Assembly (NCBI GenBank): GCA_039621445.1
Contig: CP154955.1
Location: 372,001-436,000, forward strand
Length of the DNA: 64,000 bases
Source of the DNA: Euglena gracilis
Taxonomy: Eukaryota > Euglenida > Euglenophyceae > Euglenales
Reading direction: 5' to 3'
Below are positions 1-9,701 of the stretch, one piece after another. A model generated the notes under the pieces. The model was not told the origin of the DNA. It saw only the letters and a list, made by a program, of their open reading frames with translations, and did not search any database. The position numbers and the translations under genes are program-made. Within the stretch, counting starts at the first letter, position 1, and every line of letters begins with the position of its first letter.

Positions 1-293
1 TGGCTTTTGTCGCGGAACAGCTGTCCGCAGCCACAGCCACAGCTGCAAGAGGACATGATGACCAAAGCTGGCACTTCGTTTTCCACGAAGTCAGAAGAAT
101 AAAAGTGTCATGACAGTGAGTTATTCCCATCCCCTCTATGAGCTCGGGGAGGTCCGAATCCAATGCGTCCGAATCCATCGCCATCACGGTACAGAACCTG
201 GTCAGGAAGCTGGACCCCAGGGGGAACTGGGCGGTCCTTCAGGTAGATCTGAAGAACGCCTTCAATACCCTCGACCGCACCGTCATGCTCCAA

Positions 294-682
294 GGGGGTG
301 TCTGGGACGCGGGGGGGGGGACGCGGGGGGGGGGGGGCGCGAGGGGGGGGGGCGCGGGGGGGACGCCATTTTTGGGACGGTGAAATTAGGAATTTGCTGC
401 GAGAAATTTTTAGCCAAATTAGGATTCTACCACAACAAATTAGGACAAACCCACCCCAAATTAGGAATCACCCACCACAAGTTAGGAATCACCCACAGTT
501 GAAAAGCGCGGGTGTGCGCGTCTGCGCCTCTTGGGGGGTGTCTCCCCCGCGTCCCCCCCCCGTCCCCCCCCCGCGTCCCCCGCGCATCCCACTTTGGAAC
601 CAAATTTTTGTTCTCGAGACAGCCAAATTTAGAAGGCTGATTCCTAATTTCAGGCAAATTTGAGGTTGGTGATTCCTAATTC
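294..682. mobile_element. G-run insertion splitting RT motifs A and B (copy A)
   Basis: About 390 bases of non-coding character lie between RT motif A and motif B of the RLE element. They begin in long G runs with GGGACGCGGGG and later contain the inverse, CCCCGCGTCCC. A short motif TGAAATTAGGAAT near 380 recurs inverted as ATTCCTAATTTCA near 643, and AAATTAGGAAT is repeated between. No clean target duplication is visible, and some RT residues may be missing, so the boundaries are approximate. Confidence 0.5.
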
Positions 683-2298
683 TATTTGCGGTTCGCGTAT
701 GGCCAACTGGCGCACTTGTTCAGCGAGGGGCGAGTGATGTCGTCCACAAGGGGCACGCACCAAGGCTGCCCTCTGGGGCCCATTGGCTTCGCGGTTGGGC
801 TACACACCATAGCCGAAACAATCGGACAACAGGCCGAACTGCTCTGGTCCTCCTGGTACCTCGACGACGGGATACTGATCAGCGAACCTCTGGTGTTGCA
901 GAAGTGCCTGGATTTTCTCCGCGTTGAAGGCGAACGCACCGGGGTCCAACTGAACCTGGCCAAGTGTGTGGCCTGGGGCCCTGCCGCCGGCGCCATCCCA
1001 GACCGGGAGCACCTTCAACATGTGCCCTGGGCCGACGACTCCGGCATCACCATGCTCGGCTGCCCGGTTGACTTTCCAACCACAACAGGCCACACATCAG
1101 CGGCCTGGGTGGAGGCTACAGCCAAAATTGTGAAAGCCGCAGACTTGGTCACCTCAGTAACAGACCCCCAGCTCGCTCACCACCTCCTTCGGTCTTGCCT
1201 GGGTGGCTGTAAGGTCAACCACCTCCTGCGGGCATCCGACTCCTCGAGGCTCAGGGGGAGGTCACTCGATGCGGGGAAACTATTTTCGGTGCCTTTGAAG
1301 ACATCCTCGGACAGGCGCTCAGCGCGGAACAACGACAACAAGCGGCCCTACCCCTCTCCAACGGGGGATGCGGGCTCCGCATCCCAGCTGCCTGCCAGGG
1401 CGCTGCCCGCACCGCGGCTTTGTGCCAGTACTACACCCACGGACACAAAAAATTCGCATGCCCCGCATACGCAGCAGCCCCGTCTGCCAGACTTTGCCAG
1501 CAGCCCACCAATGACCTCTCCTCCGCGCTAGGGCCCCAGCACCCCGAGAGCCAACGGCTACTTACCACTGCGTCCTTCGCCTCCGCCTCCGGAAATGACA
1601 CTTCGCAGCGGTGGTGGCAAACCCAGCTGTCTCGCACCACGGTGGATGGCCTTCTGAACCAAATCCCACCAAGAGACCAAGCCCGCCTAATGGAACAGGC
1701 GCATGGCATCGGTCACGGATGGATGGCTGTGGCACCCCACGAGGCCCTCCGCACGACAATCAACGCGGCAGACTACCGCCTCGGGCTGAAGTGGTGGCTG
1801 GGATTGCCCCTAGCAGACTCAGCCGGACATGCGCGGGCTGCCAGAACGTCACTAACGTGCACGGCGACCACGAGATGTGCTGCATCCGGAACAACTTCGC
1901 CAACAGACACAACGCCGTCCAAGACGCTCTGTTTAACCTTCTGTCCACAAACGGCCAAAGTGTCCAACGCGAAGTTCCGGTGCCCAACCAACCGGACACC
2001 TCTCTACGGCCGACCGACCTGTTGCTCGCCACATGGCAGGATGGTAAGCCAACGGCCATAGACATCACCGTCGCGCACGGCTGGCAAGCAGCGGAGAGGA
2101 GCGGCTGCAGGGAGCGCTAGAGGACCTTTCTTAAACGACAAGAGCAGGCAAAGCACACCAAGTACGGCATCCCATGTCGCAACGGCGGCTGGTCGTTCGC
2201 CACGCTAGCCATGGGCACGTGGGGTGAACTGGGCCCGGAGAGCACCAAGCTACTTGCCAAGATGATGAAGCGGACCACCGCCTGGGATCAGGGCGATA

Positions 2299-2502
2299 AC
2301 GTGACCCCCCCAAATTGGCACCCCCCCCCGGGAGCGTTTTGACCCCCCTGGCGACAATTGGGGGGGGTGACAATTAGGGGGGGGGTTACTCAATTTACCC
2401 TACCCGTCCATGGGTCCATGGGTAACCCCCCCCTAATTATCGCCCCCAAGGGGGGGGGGCGACAATTAGGGGGGTGACATATAGGAGGGGGGGGTGTCAC
2501 GT
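2299..2502. mobile_element. Short TIR element with TA duplication (copy A)
   Basis: A 204-bp insertion bounded by ACGTGAC and its inverse GTCACGT, flanked on both sides by TA (2297-2298, 2503-2504). Inside are C and G runs with inverted pieces such as TTAGGGGGGGGGTTAC and GTAACCCCCCCCTAA. Removing the element plus one TA joins the RLE retrotransposon frame (WDQGD) to its C-terminal tail (RQAESYQLLALALF) in phase, which supports these exact limits. It is non-autonomous, with no coding capacity. Confidence 0.75.
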
Positions 2503-2767
2503 TATACGCTCCGCACGACAGGCTGAAAGCTATCAGCTGCTGGCGTTGGCCCTGTTCGGCCAAGTGGCACAGATGCTGCGCCCCAAGCACTTCCTTCGTT
2601 GAGCACCCTGGCTAACACCAACTGAAACGTGGCACTCCCGTCTATTGAAGTCCGCCCCAACGCGCCCGAAGCACGGCAGGAGTCGGACCCGAAACAACGC
2701 CGAAGGGACGACACCCTGCAACCTCGGTCCATCATACTACGAAGAGGCACGCCCCCAGTGCTGCCCC

Positions 2768-4749
2768 ATGATGGCCATCATGACACATGATGCGCCGGTC
2801 GGGCCGCCGGCCGTCGGCCGGGCCGCCGGGCCGCCGGCCGGGCCGGGCCGGGCCGGGCTGCCGGGCCGCCGGGCCGCCGCTGGCCGGGCCGGGCTGCCGG
2901 CCGGGCCGAGCCGCCGGCCGGGCCGGGCCGCCGGGCCGCCGGGGTGGTCTCCCAAAGGCTCAGCTCTACGTCACACCCTGGTCGCTAAGCTCTTATCTCT
3001 TTAGAGTAAGAGCAAAGCTTACCACCGGGGCGGAGGGGGGGTCAGACCCCCCACCCCCCCCCCCCGCCCCCCCCCCCGCCCCCACCCCCCCCTGGGTAGG
3101 TCCGGACACCCGAGGATTATCGATGTGATTGGATTTCCTGGCCCCCAAACTGAATAGCCTATAGGTTAGGGGACGATCCCTAGTTTCTCCAGAGCCCTTA
3201 GGTTACCCGCAACTCCCCGCCAGTCCAGAGATGTGGCCCGAGCAAAAAAAGGTGTCTACCGTTTTTATTTCGGGGAAATTGCAAGGTCATTTTGGGGTCA
3301 GCAGCTGCATCAGGAATGCGGTGTGGTTGAGGCCTTGCTAATTTGTTACAAATCTCCAACACAAATGCCATGAACCACAGAGAAGGAATGGCAGGGATTG
3401 GGCCCACCATCTGGTCCGGGAAGAGGTCGTGGCAGATGTGGAACTGCAGCATTGCCAAGCACAGGTTGGAGGTGGAGCAATTTTGGGTGGTGAGCAAAAA
3501 TCCATCTGACTAACAAACTCGTCCAGCAAAATGACCTCTTCTCGGTCATAGTCATCGAACAACACGGTTCCACGTGATCCATCACCCATGAGTGGGTCAT
3601 CGACATCGTCCGGACCGAAGACGACACAGGCCATTCTGGTCTTCCCTGTCCCAGCGTCACCATACAGAACTACACCTTGTGCTTCCCAATTTTCCTAGAG
3701 AGCAACTTCAGCCAGTGCCTCTTGGATGACGGGTGAATGCTTGGAAGTGATCCTGCAACAGCTCCTCCATTTTAGCATTGTGCTTGACCTCTTCCAAGTC
3801 TGTACCCTTGCCTTGTGAGGGCGTGTGAAAATCTTCTGAGACCTCGGCATTGGGTCATCCCCTTCGGGATCAAAACTGATTGACAAAGCGGGATTGCACT
3901 GCCACCGCTTCTTCTCCATCTCCTGCCTGCGGTCGCGCACCTGTTATGGGCATGCATCTCTCTAATATTGCTAAAAAAAAAGACAGAAAATCAAAAAAAG
4001 ATGCATGTACGTGTCAGCACTTCAGCGGCTGGGAGCAGGCTCTTTCGGCAAAACAAAAAATGTGGAAAAAGAAACCTGGTTGGCCTTTTGACCAGCGTCT
4101 CCTCCGCGGCCTTCTTTCGGACAGACACAGCAGAAAACAAGAGAAATAAAAAAAAAAAATGCAAAGCACCAAGAGGCAAGAGCCGACTGAATGCAGATGT
4201 CAATTGCATCAGAGGGGGCCAGAGCAAGGCACATGCACAAAAAATATGCATGTCTGGGAATGCTGTGGAATGCTTGATTATATCTTTCCAGAAAGCATGC
4301 AAATCAGGTATTGGGGTGGAAACTTTGTGGACTTGTCACCAAAACAACAAGCACCAAAAGTAAACATCTTAGGTTTCCTCAAAAACTGGATTAAAAAAAA
4401 ACATTTTTTTCAGAAAAAACTGCAAAAAAACTGCAAAAAAACTGCAAAAAGCCCAAAACGTGAAAACTGCAAAAAAAACTGCAAAAACTGCACGGTGCAT
4501 ATTTTCCACACCCCTGCCGGCGGCCCGGGCCGGCGCCCGGCCCGGCCGCCCGGCGGCCCGCCCGGCACGGCGGATGGCCCGGCGGCCCGGCCCGGCGGCG
4601 GCCTGGCGGCCCGGCCCGGCCAGCAGCCCGGCGGCCCGCGCGGCCCGGCCAGGCTAGCGCCCCGGTGGGCCGGCGTCCCGGCCGGCGGCCCGGCGGGCCG
4701 GCGGCCCGACCGGCGCATCATGTTCATCATGTGTCATGATGGCCATCAT
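2768..4749. mobile_element. Foldback-like element with GC-rich inverted arms (copy A)
   Basis: The left arm (2768-2950) starts with the palindrome ATGATGGCCATCAT, then GCGCCGGTCGGGCCG, then GGCCGGGCC-type repeats. The right arm (4513-4749) is its inverse, in the reverse order. Arms made of internal tandem repeats are a hallmark of foldback elements. The core carries, on the minus strand, a P-loop ATPase fragment (3198-3940). The outermost palindrome of the right arm continues into the 19-bp satellite at 4717-5320, so the true right limit is uncertain. Confidence 0.6.
3198..3940 (-). pseudogene. Rep-like superfamily 3 helicase fragment (copy A)
   Basis: On the minus strand a Walker A motif GDAGTGKT (3638-3661) is followed about 36 residues later by VLFDDYDREEVILLDEF, a Walker B (3515-3535) in the arrangement seen in rolling-circle replication initiators of CRESS-DNA viruses and related plasmids. 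A lysine/arginine-rich stretch (SSKRHWLKLLSRKIGK) precedes it in a shifted frame. The upstream HUH nuclease motifs were not recognised. Beyond Walker B the frame breaks and no further Rep motif can be assigned, so this is a damaged remnant. It lies inside the foldback-like element; whether the gene belonged to it or was captured is unknown. Confidence 0.5.
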
Positions 4750-5320
4750 GGGTCATGATGGCCATCATGGGTCATAATGGCCATCGTGGCTCATGATGGC
4801 CATCGTTGGTCATGATGGCCATCATTGGTCATGATGGCCATCATTGGTCATGATGGCCATCATTGGTCATGATGGCCATCCTTGGTAATGATGGCCATCA
4901 TGGGTCATGATGGGCATCATGGGTAATGCTGACCATCATTGGTCATGATGGCCATCATTGGTCATGATGGCCATCATTGGTCATGATGGCCATTATGCGT
5001 CATGATGGCCATCCTTGGTCATGATGGCATCATTGGTCATGATGGCCATCATGCGTCATGATGGCCATCCTTGGTCATGATGGGCATCATGGGTCATGAT
5101 GGCCATCATTGGTCATGATGGCCATCATTGGTCATGGTGGCCATCATTGGTCATGATGAGCAGTATGGGTCATGGTGGCCCTCATTTGTCAATGATTGAC
5201 ATCATGTGTCATGATGGCCATCATGGGTCATGATGGCCATCATGGGTCATGATGGCCATCATGGGTCATGATGCGCATCATGGGCCAATGATGTGCATCA
5301 TGACCATGATGGCCATAATG
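4717..5320. repeat. 19-20 bp satellite built on a palindrome (copy A)
   Basis: About thirty tandem units of the form GGTCATGATGGCCATCATT. Each contains ATGATGGCCATCAT, a perfect 14-bp palindrome. Units vary by single bases and occasional length changes. Confidence 0.95.
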
Positions 5321-5439
5321 GGCTGGGGGGTCGAAAACCGCCAATTTTCGGCTCGAAAACACTTTTTCCGGGTTAAGGAAGGAAAAAAAAATGCTTATGA
5401 GCAAAAAAAAAATTTCGTTTTTTTTTCGACTTTTTGGCC

Positions 5440-5676
5440 CGAAAATGGCTAAGTCGGACAGTGGAAAAAGTGTACAAAATGGCCCAAATTGGCGGAAAAT
5501 GGACAGAACTCGGGCTGGGCAGGGAGTTGCGGGGAAATCAAAATACCAGCAAATAGGGCGTTCCAAGGGCTTCAATTTAGGTCCTCGGACATTTTTTTCA
5601 ACTCCCCTCCATTTTGGAGATATTTTGCAAAAACTGGTTTTTTGGCCCGTTTTGGGCTCCAAATGGCAGAGTGCCC
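5440..5676 (-). repeat. Dispersed degenerate repeat (minus orientation)
   Basis: Read on the minus strand this carries phrases such as GAAGCCCTTGGAACGCCC, then AACTCCCTGCCCAGCCCGAG, then a TTGGGCCATTTTG-type stretch. The same phrases recur on the plus strand at 6500-7090 and 13120-14000. It is a dispersed repeat with a unit of very roughly 100-250 bp and no coding capacity. Confidence 0.7.
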
Positions 5677-5689
5677 NNNNNNNNNNNNN
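5677..5689. other. Assembly gap (13 N)
   Basis: Thirteen undetermined bases. The sequence to the left ends in the same bases as copy B at about 28766, while the sequence to the right (G/C runs) is unlike what follows copy B. The gap is therefore a contig join, and adjacency across it should not be trusted. Confidence 0.98.
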
Positions 5690-6204
5690 GGGGGGTCCCG
5701 GGAACCCCCCCCCGAGGGTCGGTCCGGACCCCCCTGGCAGGTGGGGGGGGGTGGTCCGGACCCCCCCCTGCGGGCCAGGAGGGGGGGGGGTGGGGGGACA
5801 CCCCCCCACCTAAACCATGTACGCCCTCCTTATATCAAACCCTGGGACCCTGGGTAGGTAATGAAAACTATGGATTATAACCATGACCAGGGAATTTCTT
5901 AAGGACCTGAGGGGGGTCCAGCCAACTGGTGGGGAAAGAGTGCTGGCTGGACCCCCTCCCCCAGGGGGTGGGGGTCCAGCAGGGTGGGTCCCACCGGTTG
6001 CCAGGCTGGACCAGACGGGCGCCCGAAAACAGGCAAAAAAAAAGAGCACAAATCCAGGGGTTGGGGTTTTTGCCAAAAAATTTGAGGTGAAAATCCAAAA
6101 AAACCTCAAAAAAAGGCCACTTTTGACCATTTTGACTTCTTTTCAAAAATTTTCAATGCTTTGCGCCGAACTTTTATCGGCCCAGCCCGGCTTCTCCAGG
6201 CTGC

Positions 6205-6480
6205 GAAAACGTTAAACCCCCCTCCCAAATAACACCCCCCCGGTGTGTTATTTGGGCACCCAAACTGGGGCCCCGGGGGGGGGGTGTTATTTGGGGGGTG
6301 CGTTATTCTTACATGGAAAACCAAAGGAAAACAGGGGGGGGTGTTATTTGGGCGCTCGAAATCGGCCCCCGAAGGGGGGGGTGTTATTGTGGTGGGGGAT
6401 GTTACTTGGGGGGGTGTCATTTGGGAGGGGGGTTTATTTTCACTCGTGCTGTGGACCCCCTTGGGGGGGGGGGGTCAATA
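6205..6480. mobile_element. G/C-run element with GTGTTATTTGGG motifs
   Basis: CCCAAATAACACCCCCC (about 6225-6242) is followed by several inverse motifs GGGGTGTTATTTGGG, separated by short unique pieces. The arrangement can fold on itself and resembles the other short G/C-run elements here. AAATAATACCCCCC at 31978-32008 is a related motif. Limits and duplication not determined. Confidence 0.4.
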
Positions 6481-6499
6481 GCCTGGCTGGCTGAAGAAA

Positions 6500-7090
6500 T
6501 GGGATGAGATTTTAGGTCAAAAAATCGACTTTTCAAAAAAATTCGAGAAAAAAACATTATTTCTGAAAGTGTCTGCCAGACAAAATGTGCCCCTGGACCC
6601 TCTATCGCCCCCCCCCCCCATATGTGCTGTTTTGGATGCCGACACGCCTGGCCCGTGCTCCGGCTCAGCTTTTGGGGTGTTTTTGGGGGGCCACTATTTG
6701 GTCAAAAAATAGATTTTTTTGAAAATATCTCGAAAATGAAGCAATAATCAAAACAGATACCCGGAGACCGAAAATGAAGCCCTTGGGATGCCCTATCCAA
6801 ACATGGTTAACTTTTTCCCCAACTCTTCGCATAGCACCTTTCGGCCAATTTTAGCCATTTTCTGGGCTGTTTTCTGGGCCTTTTTGGGCTGTTTCTGGGG
6901 GCAAAAAAATTAATCAATGCATCCAAAATATCTCAGAAATGAAGCATAAGCAAAGGAAACGTCCGGCGACCTAAAGCAAAGACCCCACAGCTAACCCAAG
7001 TTTTGGCCACATTAAAGGCTACTGTACATTTGGTCTGTTTTCACTCAGGCGCTTTTGGGCCATTTAGGGTAAAATCAAAACTTCCAAATG
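6500..7090 (+). repeat. Dispersed degenerate repeat
   Basis: Contains units with CAAAAAATCGA/TATCTCGAAAATGAAGCA, AAAATGAAGCCCTTGGGATGCCCTATCC and CCAACTCTTCGCATAGC, the same phrase order as at 13120-14000. Non-coding. Confidence 0.7.
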
Positions 7091-9046
7091 CGACAAAAAC
7101 AGCTGAAAATTTCGAACAATGAACCAAAAAAAAAATCCCCACATCGCCCTGCATCGCCCTGCATCATTGAAGGTGCTTCCTAGGACCCTCCATCACCTGG
7201 TCCCAAACACACCCTGTTTTCGTCATCCTTGGGTTCCAAAAATCGAAGTTTTCAAAACATCTGATTTGTGGCCAATCAAGGGTGGTAAAAGTTTGGGGGT
7301 TTGGAGTTGGGAAAAAAGCAACTTGGCCGAGAGAAAAGGCTGTCTCAGGGTCCAGGGCCCCTACAGTAGGGTCAGCGGCCCACCTTCTTTGGTCGGTTTC
7401 AGACGTCACCAATAGGTTCGCCAAGCAGTGCCCCTCAGTTCGGCAAACTTGAGTCGGTTCCTCCGGTCGGAATAAAGTTTGGCGCGGCGTCGACAGAGAA
7501 GACCACCAGGTTGCTGGGGCCAGCCCCGGCCAGAGGTCGCAGCGCGAATGGGGACAAGAAAGGCTGCAAGGGAAAAGAATAGGGGTGGAGAGAGGGGGAG
7601 ATGGGGAGGGAAGGGGGTCAGAGGTCAATGGTGTTGGCCGCGGAAGCGGGGACCGTCCAGCCCTGCCGACAGGGTGCTGCCGCCCGGCGTGCTGGCTCCC
7701 ACAACCCCGGCCACTTTCCGACAAAAGCTTCCGTCGGTTGACGATGATTAGAGCAAACGATTTGGGCCATACATGAACCCCTGCTCCAGACCCCAGCCAT
7801 CGGAGCAAGAGTGGTGGTTAAATTGGCACTGCGAGGCTGAACTCCAAAAAATTCACTCTTGGGGTCGATTTCGGGGTCCAAATATTATGGCTTTTTTTTT
7901 GCGGAAACACACCAGAAATTGGCGTCGGGCCTGTACTTCCCCCCTCAACTGGTTCGATACCTGCCCCCTCCCTGTCTTATTGGCCAGGGCCATGTTGGCC
8001 CCAACAGCCGAGGGGCGAACTTTGGGGGGCCAGGATGACTCCAACGACTGGGAGGTCAACGGTCCGTGGGGGAGTTGGAAACAGGGGTGGGGGGTGATTT
8101 ACCTTCAAAAATTTTTTTAATTTTGTTCTTTAATTTTTCGCTTAATTCAGGTATTCAGTCGAATTGTGTCATTTGGCCATTCGGTCAAAACTTCCATATA
8201 AAATGCGCAATAGAGCAAGAGAGGCAACCCCTCCCCGCAAGCAAAAGGGACCTCGGCTTCACTGGAACCAAAAATTGTTCCCTGGCGATTCCGTGACCAG
8301 GCATTATATTTTAAGGCAACTTAAAAAACCTCGGAATGCCATAAAATGCGCCTTAAAATTTTGGCCAAAAATGCTTTAAAATGCCTTGAAATGCATTGAA
8401 ATGACTTAAAATTTTGGGCTCAGAATTCAAACGAGCAAAAATGAAAAGCGCGATATCTTGGCAAAAAAAGGTCAACTCTGGGAAGAAGAATGATTTCTGG
8501 CATCGCTGGGAATTGTATACCAACCAAATCTCAAAAAATTTGTCCCGGCATCGAACCAACGTCTTTAATTTTGCATGTGGTCCAAAATTCAAAAAGCGGG
8601 CACATTTTTTGAGATTTGGTTGGATCTTTGACCGCCCTGGAATCTTTGACCGCCCTGGAAAATTGCGTCTTAAAATGCCTGAAAAATGCCTGAAAAGCCT
8701 AAAAAAAAAGATGCCTTAAAACACTTTAAAATTTTGGAAAATATTTTTTGCTTTAAAAAATAATCCCTGTCTGTCCTGTCTGTGACTGATTTGCTAAGAA
8801 GGCCAAAAAAAAATTCAGGTACAGCCCTCGTCCTGGCAAGAATTGGCCTCTGGGCCTAGACACGACAACCTGGGCTAGCCCAAAACTTCACCTGCTCTGG
8901 GATGAGGATGAGAGCCAGCTTGGCTCCCATTCTCCGGCCCCAATGCATGCAAACCCCACATCACACACCAGTCTGGGAAAAAAAACAAAAAAAGCATTAA
9001 AGCACGGACACACAAAGGGTGCAGGCACACGCTTCAACGTCCACAG
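7091..9046. other. No recognisable gene
   Basis: AT/GC mixed sequence with short A runs. Open frames up to 214 residues exist on the minus strand (7164-7808), but they are proline/serine-rich, lack known motifs and overlap other equally long frames. I see no feature to call. Confidence 0.5.
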
Positions 9047-9351
9047 ACACTCACTCACTCACTCACTCACTCACTCACTCACTCACTCACTCACTCACTC
9101 ACTCACTCACTCACTCACTCACTCACTCACTCACTCACTCACTCACTCACTCACTCACTCACTCACTCACTCACTCACTCACTCACTCACTCACTCACTC
9201 ATTCACTCACTCACTCACTCACTCACTCACTCACTCACTCACTCACTCACTCACTCACTCACTCACTCACTCACTCACTCACTCACTCACTCACTCACTC
9301 ACTCACTCACTCACTCACTCACTCACTCACTCACTCACTCACTCACTCACA
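9047..9351. repeat. (ACTC)n microsatellite, about 300 bp
   Basis: Uninterrupted tetranucleotide array except for one C-to-T change near 9202. Open frames through it read only Ser-Leu-Thr-His repeats. Confidence 0.99.
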
Positions 9352-9618
9352 CTGACATTCAACGCGTGCGCAATCATGCAGCATGCGCGCACAACGAGAA
9401 AAATACATCTTCCAAATGTGAGAATGAAAGTTTTCTGTGAATGCTGACCATCCAGCCCAGGCAAAGGGGCAAGTGGTCCATACTGCCAGCGTACAGCTCC
9501 TCCCACCTGAAAAAGCAAGTGTGCAGGCCCGTTTGGCTGGAGCCGCTTTGGGGCGTGGGGTTGGGGGCGGACACACAAAAAAAATTTATCACACGTCACC
9601 AGCACCAGGCTCACTCTC

Positions 9619-9701
9619 CACACACATACACGCATTAACACACACGCATGCACACACACACACACACACACACTTGCACACGCACACACGCGCGCGCGCG
9701 T
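9619..9701. repeat. CA/CG-rich simple repeat
   Basis: CACACA runs ending in CGCGCGCGCGCG, a typical alternating purine-pyrimidine simple repeat. Confidence 0.9.

Larger units (their letters stand above)
138..2602 (+). pseudogene. RLE-type non-LTR retrotransposon, 3' half (RT + zinc finger + restriction-like endonuclease), copy A
   Basis: The 3' portion of an R2-like retrotransposon polyprotein that would reverse-transcribe its RNA at a nicked target. RT motif A (QVDLKNAFN, near 240-266) is followed by an insertion. Motif B (THQGCPLGPIGF) and the catalytic YLDD (857-868) then appear in one frame. Further on come a Cys/His cluster (CAGC..HGDHEMCC, 1830-1883) and the endonuclease core RPTDLLL..AIDITV (about 2007-2074), which fits the PD-(D/E)XK pattern of RLE elements. 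The protein ends at a TGA at 2600-2602. The frame shifts near 1241, in 1560-1625 and near 2100, and foreign DNA is inserted at 294-682 and 2299-2502. The N-terminal RT region is absent here; a matching 5' half lies inverted at 29765-30429. Confidence 0.85.
1..5676 (+). repeat. Segmental duplication, copy A
   Basis: This stretch matches 23048-28766 almost base for base, including retrotransposon, foldback element and satellite. Differences are homopolymer lengths, scattered substitutions and a few small indels, for example one base missing near 1241, CCAG against CTAG near 1498/24548, and a small replacement near 4142/27197. The match begins at the window edge, so the copy may extend further left, and it stops exactly at a gap of Ns. 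It may be a recent duplication or an unmerged second haplotype joined by scaffolding. Confidence 0.95.

Noticed and set aside
7164-7808. 214-residue minus-strand frame
   Set aside because: Ser/Pro-rich with no motif, and overlapped by several equally plausible frames.
8943-9447. 165- and 142-residue frames
   Set aside because: Most of each is Ser-Leu-Thr-His from the ACTC microsatellite.
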